Assembly: GCF_040786285.1 (NCBI RefSeq)
Contig: NZ_JBFMKQ010000003.1
Location: 124,001-188,000 of the forward strand
Reading direction: 5' to 3'
Length of the DNA: 64,000 nucleotides
From: Aquimarina sp040786285
GTDB lineage: Bacteria > Bacteroidota > Bacteroidia > Flavobacteriales > Flavobacteriaceae
Shown piece after piece: positions 53,580-63,193 of this stretch (position 1 is the stretch's first letter; every line of letters begins with the position of its first letter). The notes under the pieces were generated by a model. That model was not told where the DNA came from and ran no database searches. It saw nothing but the letters and a program-made list of their open reading frames with translations. The translations under genes were made by a program, and so were the position numbers.

Positions 53580-54074
53580 TCACAAATTGGAAATGTTATA
53601 AGACTGTATTTTTTGAAGTTCTAATGCATAGTCATATTGCAAATCTTCGTGTAATCCTAACAATTTCTTTTTTATTCCTATGATCTCACGATTAAGGATG
53701 CTTTGTAATACAGTGCTTTTTTGTATGTATGGATTGAATTTTTTTAACTTTTTACAAAAATGTATCAGTAGTTCTATCTCTGTTTCCTTGTTTTTAGAAT
53801 ACCGAATGTACTTTTTTATTGTCCTTAAAATTTTACGTACACTCTTCTTAATGTAATGGTACGATGCGGTATTAATAACCTCAAATTGTTCATTAATTTC
53901 ATTTTTAACATTGTGTATGTATTCTTCTTCATCGGTGGATTCGAACAAAAGATAAGTTAGTAATTCTTTATTCTCTTTTTTAAACCTCGACAAGCGAAGG
54001 CACAACTCCATAAGTTCTTGATGCGAACGTTGAGATAATTCTGTTTTGATTTCTTTTACTGAAGCAGATTTCAT
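53580..54074 (-). CDS. Unknown helical cytoplasmic protein
   Basis: The 164-residue protein is not recognised. It is highly charged and helical, with no signal peptide or membrane segment. It begins MKSASVKEIKTELSQRSHQELMELC and has a lysine-rich core (KKSVRKILRTIKKYIRYSKNKETE, split by turns). Such short, basic, all-helical proteins recur in flavobacteria without assigned role. It stands alone, 194 bp upstream (minus direction) of the csp gene. Nucleic-acid or protein binding is possible but unsupported. Confidence 0.7.
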   Translation of the reverse strand: MKSASVKEIKTELSQRSHQELMELCLRLSRFKKENKELLTYLLFESTDEEEYIHNVKNEINEQFEVINTASYHYIKKSVRKILRTIKKYIRYSKNKETEIELLIHFCKKLKKFNPYIQKSTVLQSILNREIIGIKKKLLGLHEDLQYDYALELQKIQSYNISNL

Positions 54075-54276
54075 AGGTGCAATTTAGATAAAAGATTGAA
54101 TTGAAATAGAGTATGTGTGGTTCTTATTTCATGTTTGCTTTTTGTCGACCTGTGATTTGACTTTGCTATAGAGGGGTAGATGTAAAGGGGTTGTAATATT
54201 GAGAATTATTTGATTTTTAATGCTTTATAAGAAGGTTGTAAACAGTTTATCTCTTTGTTTATCAGGTGTTTCAGAG

Positions 54277-54425
54277 TTATTAACATAGTTATCAACAATT
54301 AAAGTGGGTTTTTACCTTCTAATATTTTATAAATATGAATATTTTGTGTTTTATATCGCAATAATTATTCTTTTCAACAAATTATTAACAAATAATAAAC
54401 ATTTTATTTGGTTTTGTGTTGATAA
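54277..54425. other. Cluster of four DnaA-box-like 9-mers
   Basis: TTATTAACA (54277-54285), TTATCAACA (54289-54297), TTATTAACA (54382-54390) and TGTTGATAA (54417-54425, inverted TTATCAACA) lie in 150 A/T-rich bases. Each differs from TTATCCACA at one or two positions. They may bind DnaA or arise by chance in A/T-rich DNA. No replication gene lies nearby, so an origin is not claimed. Confidence 0.25.
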
Positions 54426-54465
54426 CTTACTAATTTGCTATCAAATAACCTTAAATCACACAATC

Positions 54466-54564
54466 ATGAATTATTTAAATTCTACATTCGGACTGAACTT
54501 TAATAGTATAGTAAAATTTTTAAGCGAACTTCCTGAAGCCTCTAGTTATGCAATTCGTAAGTAA
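54466..54564 (+). CDS. Possible 32-residue small protein
   Basis: A short frame starts at ATG 54466 and stops at TAA 54562. The peptide begins MNYLNSTFGLNFN, has SIVKFLSELPEASS in the middle and ends YAIRK. It has mixed hydrophobic and charged residues, with no signal or membrane segment. A clear terminator follows 100 bp downstream, with no other plus-strand gene in between, which suggests a short transcript here. It may be a real small protein or part of a non-coding RNA. Confidence 0.4.
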   Translation: MNYLNSTFGLNFNSIVKFLSELPEASSYAIRK

Positions 54565-54665
54565 TAATAGAAATAGATTTATCCTGAGTAAACTCGTAGT
54601 ATTATGTTTTGGTACTATTTTCAGGAGTCTTTAAGATATTTTGAGTTTGTGTTTTTGCCCTAAAG

Positions 54666-54699
54666 CCCTTCATTCTAATAGTTGAAGGGTCTTTTTTTT
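54666..54699 (+). terminator. Terminator of a short plus-strand transcript
   Basis: CCCTTCA (54666-54672), a 10-base loop, TGAAGGG (54683-54689), then T-C-T8. This is a strong intrinsic terminator on the plus strand with no large gene before it. Confidence 0.85.
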
Positions 54700-54791
54700 A
54701 TATAACTTTTTTGTAGTTCTAAATAATAAGAACGATTTCCTTTCTATGAAGTTTGAAAGTATGGAGAAAGAATAACAAGTTAGGAGGATTA

Positions 54792-56006
54792 TTATTCTTT
54801 ACGAGAGATGTTAATCTGTGCCTTCTTAAGTTCCTCAACAATCTTGCTTTCTTGTAGAGTAAGAGTAGGGGCGTTATAGTATTTCCAAAACTCCGGATTA
54901 TATAAACCGGCTTGATTTTCTATGCTTTTAGTAATATCTAGGTTGTTAGAGAAAGAATGATTATTTAAGTTTTTAGTGGTAATCCTATTGATAAATAGCT
55001 CTTTTTTTGGATGTTTTTTGAATAGTATTTGATTTGACCCAGAGCCATTAAAAATATGCCAGGTATCCTCTTCCTTTAGATATTTTAAATACATTTTACC
55101 TTCATGTTCCTGATATTCAAATACGATATGATATCCAGCTTCTTGCTGCCCGTTAGTTAGTCTTCTTTTATAGTATTTTTCTTTATTTCTGGATCGAGTT
55201 AGCTCCATTCGTACAAAAGCGAAATTTTCAGTATCAATATAAAGTGTAGTTTTTTGAAAAGGAGGATTCTTCCCTATAATTTTATATACTAATCTATTTG
55301 CAAAAGGAAGTATGCTCTCGATCTTATATGACCACCCATTCTTTACTTTAATGGGGCCATAATCATATCGTATGAAATCATCTTCGATTAAATCAACAAT
55401 TGAGTTTTTTCTTTCAAAATCTTCATTCCAGGAATGCTTTTTCGCTATATAACTTTGCCTTACTTCTTGAAGTTCAACTTTTGGGGAATTGTAATCTTTG
55501 TAGTCTTTGTAGTAAAACTTCACCGCACACTCTAATAGTTCTACATATTGACCATCTTCATTCTGAAGATCGCGTATAAACCCTTCTAGAATATAAGGTT
55601 CTTTTGGATAGTTTGTATCAATGGCTTTGTACGCTTTTTTAACAATTTTTTTCGCGCTTAGTGGTTTACCCGATGTTAGAATTACATTGTCGAGTTGTGC
55701 TATGCTTTGCTGAAGATAAATTGTCTGGTTTATGGTAAATTGATTCGCTGGTATCTCAATGCTTTTGTATCCTATCATAGAGATGATTACAGGTTCTTTG
55801 CTTAGATGTGTCGATACATGAAATATAAATGTACCGTCTTTATTTGAAGTTGTTCCTGTAGCATTGTTTTTTATATAAATCGAAGCAAAGGGTAGTGGTT
55901 CTTTGGTTTCTTGGTCTATTACTTTTCCTGAAATGGTAATATAATTTTGTGCATTACTAACCAATGAGAAGATTAAAACAGTAATGATAGATAATAGACT
56001 TTTCAT
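54792..56006 (-). CDS. Secreted protein with carboxypeptidase regulatory-like domain
   Basis: The 404-residue protein has a signal peptide (about 1-19, ending SNA-Q), then a carboxypeptidase regulatory-like beta sandwich (about 24-110). Its markers are ISGKVIDQETKEPLPFASIYIKN and GTTSNKDGTFIFHV, and it ends in an ISMIGYKS-like strand, as in the plug-side domain of TonB receptors. The remaining 290 residues (KKAYKAIDTNYPKEPYILEGFIRD, then a DUF5686-like barrel portion) do not form a receptor barrel. It stands alone on the minus strand. Periplasmic or outer-membrane scaffold roles are possible; the ligand is unknown. Confidence 0.8.
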   Translation of the reverse strand: MKSLLSIITVLIFSLVSNAQNYITISGKVIDQETKEPLPFASIYIKNNATGTTSNKDGTFIFHVSTHLSKEPVIISMIGYKSIEIPANQFTINQTIYLQQSIAQLDNVILTSGKPLSAKKIVKKAYKAIDTNYPKEPYILEGFIRDLQNEDGQYVELLECAVKFYYKDYKDYNSPKVELQEVRQSYIAKKHSWNEDFERKNSIVDLIEDDFIRYDYGPIKVKNGWSYKIESILPFANRLVYKIIGKNPPFQKTTLYIDTENFAFVRMELTRSRNKEKYYKRRLTNGQQEAGYHIVFEYQEHEGKMYLKYLKEEDTWHIFNGSGSNQILFKKHPKKELFINRITTKNLNNHSFSNNLDITKSIENQAGLYNPEFWKYYNAPTLTLQESKIVEELKKAQINISRKE

Positions 56007-56148
56007 ATGTTATATTTTCCGGTAATTGATAGTTACACTCGAAATGTTATCTAAAACAAGATGTAATGTATGAATAAACTATCGGTATCATCGTTCTTAT
56101 ATTTTTACAAGACGACTAAGATAGTATTCTGTAACACAATTGTTGAAA

Positions 56149-57093
56149 TTATAACCAATTTATGATATTATAGATTAACCTTGCTGCTAGTTTTGAAGTA
56201 CAATGGTCTATGTCGTATTTTGGATTGAGTTCTACCAAATCAACACTTGCTAATATATCTGATTCGCAGATTAACCGTATGGTTTCCATTGCGATATCAA
56301 TAGAGAATCCCATAGGGGAGGGTGCACTTACTCCAGGTGCATATATCGATGAAAACCCATCAATATCAATAGTTAAGTAAATATGATCTACAGACGCAAT
56401 GAAATTTTTAATAGTATTAAAAACATGCACTTTGTTGTGGATAGAGAATTGAGTATTTTCTATGTATTGAACATTTAATTTGTTGGCAGTTTTGTATAAC
56501 TCTTGGTTATTTGCAGCCTTTTGAATCCCAAGACACAAGTATTTAAATACATTGTTTTCTTTGGCAATTTGGTAAAAAGGGGTGCCAGAATTCCCCTGGC
56601 TTTCAACTTTTCTAAGATCAAAATGTGCATCAAGATTGATGATGCCAATGGTTTTATTAGGAAATTGTTTTTTGATTCCGTTATAATGAGCATACGCCAG
56701 GTCGTGTCCGCCACCTAAAACAATTGGAAAAACGTTATTATCTATGAGAGACGCAATACAATCTGTAGTTTTAGCTTGTGTTTCCTCTAGATTTTTATCT
56801 TCGCACGTTATGTTACCAACATCAAAAATACTGATGTCATCAGAAAAATGATTTGATAAAGAAGCCAACATTTTTCGAATTGTATCTGGTCCTTCTTTCG
56901 CACCAATTCTACCTTTATTTCTCTCTACTCCTTCATCACATGCATACCCCAATAAAGCAAATGATTTCTCTTTGTTTTTTGGCAGGATATCATTTTTTAG
57001 ATCAATACATGTTATTTTTTCGTGCAGATATAGTTGTTTGTTAGATAAACGCCCAGCCCAAAGTTTGGTATTTGGTTTTTGATAATGTTGCAT
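56149..57093 (-). CDS. hutG: Formimidoylglutamase, arginase fold
   Basis: The 314-residue ureohydrolase-fold enzyme has the manganese-ligand motifs GGGHDLAYAHYNG (residues about 127-139), LDAHFDLR and IDIDGFSS. The His and Asp ligands of the arginase family are all present. It likely cleaves N-formimidoyl-L-glutamate to glutamate and formamide, the last step of histidine breakdown. It is the last gene of the minus-strand hut operon, after hutH, hutI and hutU. The short gap (23 bp) to hutU suggests co-transcription. Confidence 0.9.
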   Translation of the reverse strand: MQHYQKPNTKLWAGRLSNKQLYLHEKITCIDLKNDILPKNKEKSFALLGYACDEGVERNKGRIGAKEGPDTIRKMLASLSNHFSDDISIFDVGNITCEDKNLEETQAKTTDCIASLIDNNVFPIVLGGGHDLAYAHYNGIKKQFPNKTIGIINLDAHFDLRKVESQGNSGTPFYQIAKENNVFKYLCLGIQKAANNQELYKTANKLNVQYIENTQFSIHNKVHVFNTIKNFIASVDHIYLTIDIDGFSSIYAPGVSAPSPMGFSIDIAMETIRLICESDILASVDLVELNPKYDIDHCTSKLAARLIYNIINWL

Positions 57094-57116
57094 TTTATTA
57101 ATATAACTTATGTGTT

Positions 57117-59123
57117 TCAGTCATTAAAATTTGTTTCTATGATATCATCTTCAACTAGATTTGGTAACGTAATTTTTAGATCCGGGGTACGTTCCATTTC
57201 TCTTTTGATGGCAAATAATGCTTCTTCATTTCTTGCCCAGCTTCTTCTGGATATTCCATTATTTACATCATAAAACAACATCTGTTGTACTCTTTTCTGG
57301 GCTTCTTGGGATCCATCTAATACTAATCCAAACCCTCCATTGATTACTTCTCCCCATCCAACACCACCTCCATTATGTATAGATACCCAGGTAGCTCCTC
57401 TAAAGCTATCTCCAATCACATTATGGATAGCCATATCTGCGGTAAATTTACTACCGTCATAAATATTACTGGTCTCTCGATAAGGAGAATCGGTACCGCT
57501 TACATCGTGATGATCTCTTCCTAAAACGATAGGAGCTGTTATATCACCATTTTTTATAGCTTCGTTAAAAGCTGTGGCTATTTTGATTCTCCCTTCGGCA
57601 TCCGCGTATAAAATTCTTGCTTGAGAACCTACAACCATGTTGTTTTCTTTTGCTTCTCGAATCCAGGTAATGTTGTCCTGCATTTGTTGTTGAATTTCTT
57701 TAGGAGAAACTTCTTTAATAGATTTCATTACCTCTAAAGCTATTTGATCTGTTTTGTCTAAATCCTCAGTCTTACCAGAAGTACAAACCCATCGAAATGG
57801 CCCAAACCCATAGTCAAAACACATAGGTCCAAGAATATCTTGTACATAAGATGGATATTTAAAATCAATACCATTTTCTGCCATTACATCTGCTCCTGCT
57901 CGAGATGCTTCTAATAGAAAAGCATTACCATAATCAAAGAAATAAGTACCTCTGTCGGTATGTTTATTTATGGCAGTCGCATGTCTGCGCAACGATTCCT
58001 GAACTTTAATTTTAAACTTCTTCGGGGCGTTAGCAATCATTTCGTTAGATTCTTCATAACTAAGTCCTACGGGGTAATATCCACCAGACCATGGATTATG
58101 CAAAGATGTTTGATCAGATCCAAGTTCTATATAGATATTTTCTTCGTAAAATCGTTCCCAAACATCTACAATATTACCTTGATAGGCTATAGAAACAATC
58201 TCACTCTTTTCTATGGCTTTTTTAGTGCGATTAACAAGGTCTTTTAAATTGTCATGAATCTCATCAACCCAGCCTTGTTTATGACGCTTAATGGCAGCAT
58301 GGGGATTAACTTCGGCGCAAATGGTAATACAGCCAGCGATTGTGCCTGCTTTGGGTTGTGCACCACTCATGCCTCCTAATCCCGCTGTTAAAAAGATCTT
58401 ACCTGCAGGAGTTTCATTAGGTTTCAATGTTTTTCTGAAGGCATTCATAACTGTAATTGTAGTACCGTGTACAATACCTTGCGGACCAATATACATATAG
58501 CTTCCTGCGGTCATTTGCCCGTATTGAGTGACACCTAAGGCATTGTATTTTTCCCAATCATCAGGTTTAGAATAGTTAGGGATCATCATCCCGTTTGTTA
58601 CTACTACTCTTGGTGCATTAGCCGAAGAAGGAAATAATCCCATAGGATGCCCTGAATACACATGTAAGGTCTGTTCTTCGGTCATTGTTGCTAAGTATTG
58701 CATGGTAAGCAAATACTGCGCCCAGTTTTGAAAAACGGCTCCATTACCACCATATGTGATCAGTTCATAGGGATGTTGTGCAACTTCTGGATCCAAATTG
58801 TTCTGGATCATTAACATAACACCTGCTGCTTGTTTGGTTTTGGCAGGATACTCATCAATTGGTCTTGCATACATAACATATTCTGGAATAAAACGATACA
58901 TATAGATACGACCATATTCATTTAATTCCTCTAGAAACTCTGATGCAAGTTCATGGTGCCAATTTTTTGGAAAGTATCTCAAGGCATTTCTAAGCGCTAA
59001 TTTTTTCTCTTCTAGAGATAAGATCTGTTTTCGTTTTGGAGCACGACTAATGTTAAAATCCAGTGCTTTTTTTGATGGCAGTATCTTGGGAATCCCTTGT
59101 AGTATTTTTTCTTTAAAACTCAT
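57117..59123 (-). CDS. hutU: Urocanate hydratase
   Basis: This 668-residue urocanase is of the long type found in Bacteroidota and eukaryotes (the proteobacterial form is about 555). It shows YGGNGAVFQNWAQYLLTM, YSGHPMGLFPS, TAGLGGMSGAQPKAG (NAD+ loop), QTSLHNPWSGGYYPVG, GPFRWVCTSG and SIHNGGGVGWGEVINGGFG. It adds water to urocanate, giving 4-imidazolone-5-propionate, with NAD+ as electrophile. It lies between hutI and hutG with gaps of 6 and 23 bp. Confidence 0.95.
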   Translation of the reverse strand: MSFKEKILQGIPKILPSKKALDFNISRAPKRKQILSLEEKKLALRNALRYFPKNWHHELASEFLEELNEYGRIYMYRFIPEYVMYARPIDEYPAKTKQAAGVMLMIQNNLDPEVAQHPYELITYGGNGAVFQNWAQYLLTMQYLATMTEEQTLHVYSGHPMGLFPSSANAPRVVVTNGMMIPNYSKPDDWEKYNALGVTQYGQMTAGSYMYIGPQGIVHGTTITVMNAFRKTLKPNETPAGKIFLTAGLGGMSGAQPKAGTIAGCITICAEVNPHAAIKRHKQGWVDEIHDNLKDLVNRTKKAIEKSEIVSIAYQGNIVDVWERFYEENIYIELGSDQTSLHNPWSGGYYPVGLSYEESNEMIANAPKKFKIKVQESLRRHATAINKHTDRGTYFFDYGNAFLLEASRAGADVMAENGIDFKYPSYVQDILGPMCFDYGFGPFRWVCTSGKTEDLDKTDQIALEVMKSIKEVSPKEIQQQMQDNITWIREAKENNMVVGSQARILYADAEGRIKIATAFNEAIKNGDITAPIVLGRDHHDVSGTDSPYRETSNIYDGSKFTADMAIHNVIGDSFRGATWVSIHNGGGVGWGEVINGGFGLVLDGSQEAQKRVQQMLFYDVNNGISRRSWARNEEALFAIKREMERTPDLKITLPNLVEDDIIETNFND

Positions 59124-59129
59124 TTGTTT

Positions 59130-60383
59130 TTAATTATGGTCAGAATACACAATATCTCCTCGTTTCCATACTTGCGAAGGAACAAGTTTACCCTGGTGAT
59201 AGAAGATCTCATTAAAATGATCGGTCTGAAACAAGTTAAAATCAGCAAGCATCCCGGTAGTTAGTCTTCCACGATCTTTAAGGTTTAAAGCAGCAGCAGC
59301 TCTACATGTGATTCCCGCTAAGACTTCGGTATTTGATAGTTTTTCGAATGTTCCTAAAATACAGGCTTGTGTTAACAGATCGCCCATAGGTGCAGAACCC
59401 GGATTCCAGTCACTAGCTATGGCCAATGCTCCTCCGGCATCTAATATTTTCCTGGCAGGGGTGAAATTACAACCTAATCCAATAGAAGCACCGGGTAATG
59501 CAACAGACACTACATTACTATCGGCTAACATTTTTATTTCATCTTCGGTGCTGGCCTCGAGATGGTCGGCACTAACCGCATTTATTTTTACAGCAACCTC
59601 ACTACCGCCAGTACTAAATTGATCGGCATGAACTGTGATGTCAAATCCCATAGCTTTTGCCTTTTTGAAATATGGATAAATGTCGGATGGGAGGAAAGCA
59701 CTTTTTTCGATAAAAGCATCAATTCTATGGGTTAGATTTTCATCTTTTAGGATTGGAAAAAGAGTATTACTTATGGTTTCCAGATATTCTTTATGGTCAC
59801 CATCAAAGTCCCTTGGAAGCATATGCCCTGCAAGACAAGTGGCAATAAGATCTGCTTCCAGGTTTTCATTTGCGTTTTTTATGGCACGTAGCATTTTCAA
59901 CTCTTCAGATACAGATAACCCATATCCACTTTTTACTTCAATGGTAGTGATTCCCGTTTTTAATAGTGCATTGGCTCTCTTTAGGATTCCATAGATTAAC
60001 TCTTCTTGGGTAGCTTTTCTGGTTTGAGTTACTGTATCCCAAATCCCACCACCGGCTTCGGCTATTTCTAAATAGGATTTACCTGCATTGCGCATGGCAT
60101 AATCTCTTGCTCTCGAACCCGAAAAACAAATGTGAGTATGGGCATCTATAAATCCAGGTATGCAGACATAGTTGGATTGTAATTCTATAATTTTTGCATT
60201 AAGCGAGATTGCTTTTTGTTTTATTTCTAAATAATCGCCAATACTATGAATTTGTTCTCCTTCAATAAGTATTCCCATGTCTTTTAATATAGACACTTCT
60301 TCATCTTTTATAGCACCCTTCGTAGCAACTTTTTCCATACTAATAAGTTGTGAAATTGGGCCTATTAATTTGTAGTTTTTCAT
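59130..60383 (-). CDS. hutI: Imidazolonepropionase
   Basis: The 417-residue amidohydrolase starts at ATG 60383; an upstream in-frame TTG (60407) gives a longer form with an atypical N-terminus. The metal site shows DAHTHICFSGSR, and later HADQFSTGGSEVAVKINAVSADHLE and SDWNPGSAP. It opens the ring of imidazolone-5-propionate to formimidoylglutamate. It lies between hutH (39 bp) and hutU (6 bp), the expected order. Confidence 0.95.
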   Translation of the reverse strand: MKNYKLIGPISQLISMEKVATKGAIKDEEVSILKDMGILIEGEQIHSIGDYLEIKQKAISLNAKIIELQSNYVCIPGFIDAHTHICFSGSRARDYAMRNAGKSYLEIAEAGGGIWDTVTQTRKATQEELIYGILKRANALLKTGITTIEVKSGYGLSVSEELKMLRAIKNANENLEADLIATCLAGHMLPRDFDGDHKEYLETISNTLFPILKDENLTHRIDAFIEKSAFLPSDIYPYFKKAKAMGFDITVHADQFSTGGSEVAVKINAVSADHLEASTEDEIKMLADSNVVSVALPGASIGLGCNFTPARKILDAGGALAIASDWNPGSAPMGDLLTQACILGTFEKLSNTEVLAGITCRAAAALNLKDRGRLTTGMLADFNLFQTDHFNEIFYHQGKLVPSQVWKRGDIVYSDHN

Positions 60384-60422
60384 ACTGTTACTTTGCTGTT
60401 TCTCCAATAAATAATCATCTAA

Positions 60423-62003
60423 TTAATATACCTCAAATTCATCAGAAAATTCAGTCTCTAATGATAATTTTTCCTTTTTAGATACTTGATTAGCAATATT
60501 AATTATCGTTTTATTTTTAATCATTTCAATTCCTTTTTCGATATCATCAGAAAATACTCGGTCTTTATCGGCAAAAGAGACTTTGGTTCTTATCTTTTTA
60601 TGAATTTCATCAAGGATTATCCCCGATTTTAGGGGTTTTCTAAATTCGAAAGCCTGAGCAGCGGTTAAAAGTTCGATGGCCAGAATTTTTTCAACATTAT
60701 GAATAACTCTTAATGCTTTTCTACCACCTATAGATCCCATGCTAACATGATCTTCTTGACCTAAGGATGTTGGAATACTATCTGCACTCGAAGGAAAACA
60801 TAATCCTTTATTCTCGCTAGCTAATGCCGCCGTTGTGTATTGAAGAATCATATAGCCAGAATTGATTCCGGTATCTTCCATTAATAATTTGGGTACCCCG
60901 GGGGAGTTTCCTTCTAAAGCCAGATATATTCTTCGATCTGAAATGTTACCAAGCTCTGAAGCAGCTAAGCAAGCATAATCCAAGGCCATTGCCAAAGGTT
61001 GCCCATGAAAACTACCACCGCTAATGGTTAGGTTCTCATCTATGATAATGGGGTTGTCTGTAACAGAATTTAGTTCTACCTCGAGTAGTTCTTTTAAATG
61101 CAACCATGCATTTCTTGATGCCCCATGAACTTGGGGAATACAACGAAGAGAATATGGATCTTGAACTCGATCACAATCGATATGATCTTCCATGATTTCA
61201 GATCCTTTTAGCAGAGATTTTACTCTGTGGGCGGTATGAATATTTCCTTTAAAAGGGCGTAGTTGATGTAGTTCTTTATAAAAAGGTTTTACAGAACCTT
61301 GTAAACCTTCGATCATCATGGCTCCAATAATATCTGCCTGCGAAAGACAATTATGAAGTTTTGCCACCACCTGTACTGCATGAGCAGCAATAAATTGTGT
61401 GCCGTTTATTAAGGCAAGTCCTTCTTTTGGTTCTAAATCAAGAGGTGCTAATCCCGTTAGCTCGAACAAATCTTTTGTAGTGATTATTTTTTGTTGATAC
61501 TCAACTTTTCCTAATCCAATTAGCGGTAAAAATAGATGGGATAAAGGGGCTAAATCTCCAGAAGCTCCTACAGACCCCTGGCTTGGTACAACAGGAATGG
61601 CATTATTATCTATATGCCATAATATTCTTTCTATGGTTTTTATTGCAATTCCAGAATAACCTTTGGATAATGATTGTACCTTAAGTATCATCATCAATTT
61701 GGCAATCTGAGAATCAATCGGGTCTCCTACGCCAACACTATGGCTTTGCAAAATATTACTTTGTAAAACTTTTGTTGCTTCTTTAGAAATTTTTGTGGTA
61801 CAAAGAGGTCCAAACCCAGTATTAATCCCATAAACCGGATGGCCTTTCTCGACTATATTGTCTACAACTTGTCTACTCCCTTGAATCTTCTCTCGGGTGG
61901 ACTCAGAAATGACTCCTTTGGTTTCTCCCTGTGCTATTTGTATAGCTATTCCAGAAGTTAGGTAGTGCTCCCCGTATGAAAAATGATGTGATGTATCTGA
62001 CAT
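60423..62003 (-). CDS. hutH: Histidine ammonia-lyase
   Basis: The 526-residue enzyme makes urocanate and ammonia from histidine. GSVGASGDLAPLSH (around residue 140) holds the Ala-Ser-Gly that forms the MIO cofactor. YGINTGFGPL, NGTQFIAAHAV, GSFHGQPLAMALDYACLA and QEDHVSMGS follow as expected. It is the first gene of the minus-strand hut operon and is transcribed away from the LysR gene, across a 84-bp gap with an inverted repeat. Confidence 0.95.
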   Translation of the reverse strand: MSDTSHHFSYGEHYLTSGIAIQIAQGETKGVISESTREKIQGSRQVVDNIVEKGHPVYGINTGFGPLCTTKISKEATKVLQSNILQSHSVGVGDPIDSQIAKLMMILKVQSLSKGYSGIAIKTIERILWHIDNNAIPVVPSQGSVGASGDLAPLSHLFLPLIGLGKVEYQQKIITTKDLFELTGLAPLDLEPKEGLALINGTQFIAAHAVQVVAKLHNCLSQADIIGAMMIEGLQGSVKPFYKELHQLRPFKGNIHTAHRVKSLLKGSEIMEDHIDCDRVQDPYSLRCIPQVHGASRNAWLHLKELLEVELNSVTDNPIIIDENLTISGGSFHGQPLAMALDYACLAASELGNISDRRIYLALEGNSPGVPKLLMEDTGINSGYMILQYTTAALASENKGLCFPSSADSIPTSLGQEDHVSMGSIGGRKALRVIHNVEKILAIELLTAAQAFEFRKPLKSGIILDEIHKKIRTKVSFADKDRVFSDDIEKGIEMIKNKTIINIANQVSKKEKLSLETEFSDEFEVY

Positions 62004-62022
62004 TATCTATGCTTCAAATTTG

Positions 62023-62041
62023 TAGATACTAAATTAATCTA
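62023..62041. promoter_or_regulatory. Inverted repeat, candidate LysR operator in the hutH-lysR gap
   Basis: TAGAT (62023-62027), nine bases, ATCTA (62037-62041) form a 19-bp perfect inverted repeat with the inner T-N11-A spacing favoured by LysR regulators. It sits between the divergent start codons, 20 bp from hutH and 47 bp from the LysR gene. Binding by the adjacent regulator is inferred. Confidence 0.4.
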
Positions 62042-62087
62042 TACTTTTAATAATTCAAAATACTTATTTAATCAATAATTAATAACT

Positions 62088-62972
62088 ATGGGTTATCAGT
62101 TAGAGCTTAGACACTTTACCTATTTTTTGGCAGTTGCCGAAGAGTTACATTTTAGAAAAGCAGCGGATAGGTTGTTTATTTCTCAGCCAGGTTTGAGTCG
62201 ACAGATTAAACAAATGGAAGAGATTATTGGAGCTCCATTATTTGTTAGAAATAAAAGAAATGTGAATTTGACTCCTGCCGGGCTTTATTTAAAGAAAGAA
62301 TTGCATTATATCTTTAACCATATTGATTTTTCTATTAAACAGACTCGTTTAATTAATGAAGGAAAAGAGGGAGAAATACGTATAGGATTTTTAGGGTCTG
62401 CTATGCAAACTGTTATTCCTGAGTTGTTGATTAAATCAAATAAAGAATTTCCTGGGATACAGTTTAGTCTCGAGGAAATGTCGAATCACCTACAAGTTGA
62501 TGCCATAGAAAAAGATCAACTGGATCTTGGATTTGTAAGACTTTCTAGAGTTCCTAATGGTTTAGAAATGAAAACGGTATATATCGATACTTTTTCTCTG
62601 GTTTTGCCAGAGAACCATCATCTTACTGTTGATACATTTAAAAAAATTGATCAGGTATCTAAGGAAAATTTTGTGTTATTTTCATCTGATTATAGTTCGC
62701 TGTACTACGATAAGATCATGAGTATATGTGAAGATAAAGGTTTTACGCCTAAGGTATCTCACAAATCTGTTCATGCTCAAACCATTTATAAATTGGTGGA
62801 GAGTGGATTAGGGGTGGCAATTGTTCCGACATCATTACAATATGGATTTGATCTCGGAGTTAAATTTTTAGAAATCCCTAGAATACCTCAAAAAGCAAAA
62901 CTATCGGTAATTTGGAAAGAAAATAATCGTAATCCCGCCCTACAACAGATTAAAAACTTGTTAGAAGTGTAA
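62088..62972 (+). CDS. LysR-family regulator, likely of the hut operon
   Basis: The 294-residue protein has the LysR helix-turn-helix YFLAVAEELHFRKAADRLFISQPGLSRQIK (residues about 12-40) and a linker, then a periplasmic-binding-like effector domain (about 92-294) with EIRIGFLGSAMQ and VESGLGVAIVPTS. It is divergent from hutH by 84 bp. LysR proteins usually activate a divergent operon in response to a pathway metabolite; urocanate is the usual hut inducer, and that choice here is inferred. Many hut operons use HutC (GntR-type) instead, so a LysR is a less common arrangement. Confidence 0.85.
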   Translation: MGYQLELRHFTYFLAVAEELHFRKAADRLFISQPGLSRQIKQMEEIIGAPLFVRNKRNVNLTPAGLYLKKELHYIFNHIDFSIKQTRLINEGKEGEIRIGFLGSAMQTVIPELLIKSNKEFPGIQFSLEEMSNHLQVDAIEKDQLDLGFVRLSRVPNGLEMKTVYIDTFSLVLPENHHLTVDTFKKIDQVSKENFVLFSSDYSSLYYDKIMSICEDKGFTPKVSHKSVHAQTIYKLVESGLGVAIVPTSLQYGFDLGVKFLEIPRIPQKAKLSVIWKENNRNPALQQIKNLLEV

Positions 62973-63193
62973 TGGATTTATTGCCAGTGTGATTATATTT
63001 TTTTATTTCTGGATAGTGTTCTTTACTTTTGATTTTTTGTTTTTAATTTCCTTTAATGTATTAATTGACGTTGAAGACAAATTAATACGCTAATGTTTGA
63101 GGTATGAGTTAGTATGAAGTAGATGAATGAATGTAGAAATGCTAATTACATTAGGACAGAAGAAATTTTACGTATTTTTTTTCGTTTATATAA

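Larger units (their letters stand above)
54075..54791. other. 717-bp A/T-rich gap with DnaA-like boxes, a 32-codon ORF and a terminator
   Basis: From left to right: about 200 bp without features, four DnaA-like 9-mers (54277-54425), a short plus-strand ORF (54466-54564) and a rho-independent terminator (54666-54699). The gap separates two minus-strand genes, so a short plus-strand transcript is likely here. Nothing else is seen. Confidence 0.6.

Noticed and set aside
54075..54791. Chromosome origin of replication
   Set aside because: Only imperfect DnaA-like boxes are present, with no dnaA, dnaN or other origin neighbours, so an origin is not claimed.
60384..60407. TTG 60407 as start of hutI
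   Set aside because: The extra residues are Gln/Ser-rich and not typical; ATG 60383 fits better.
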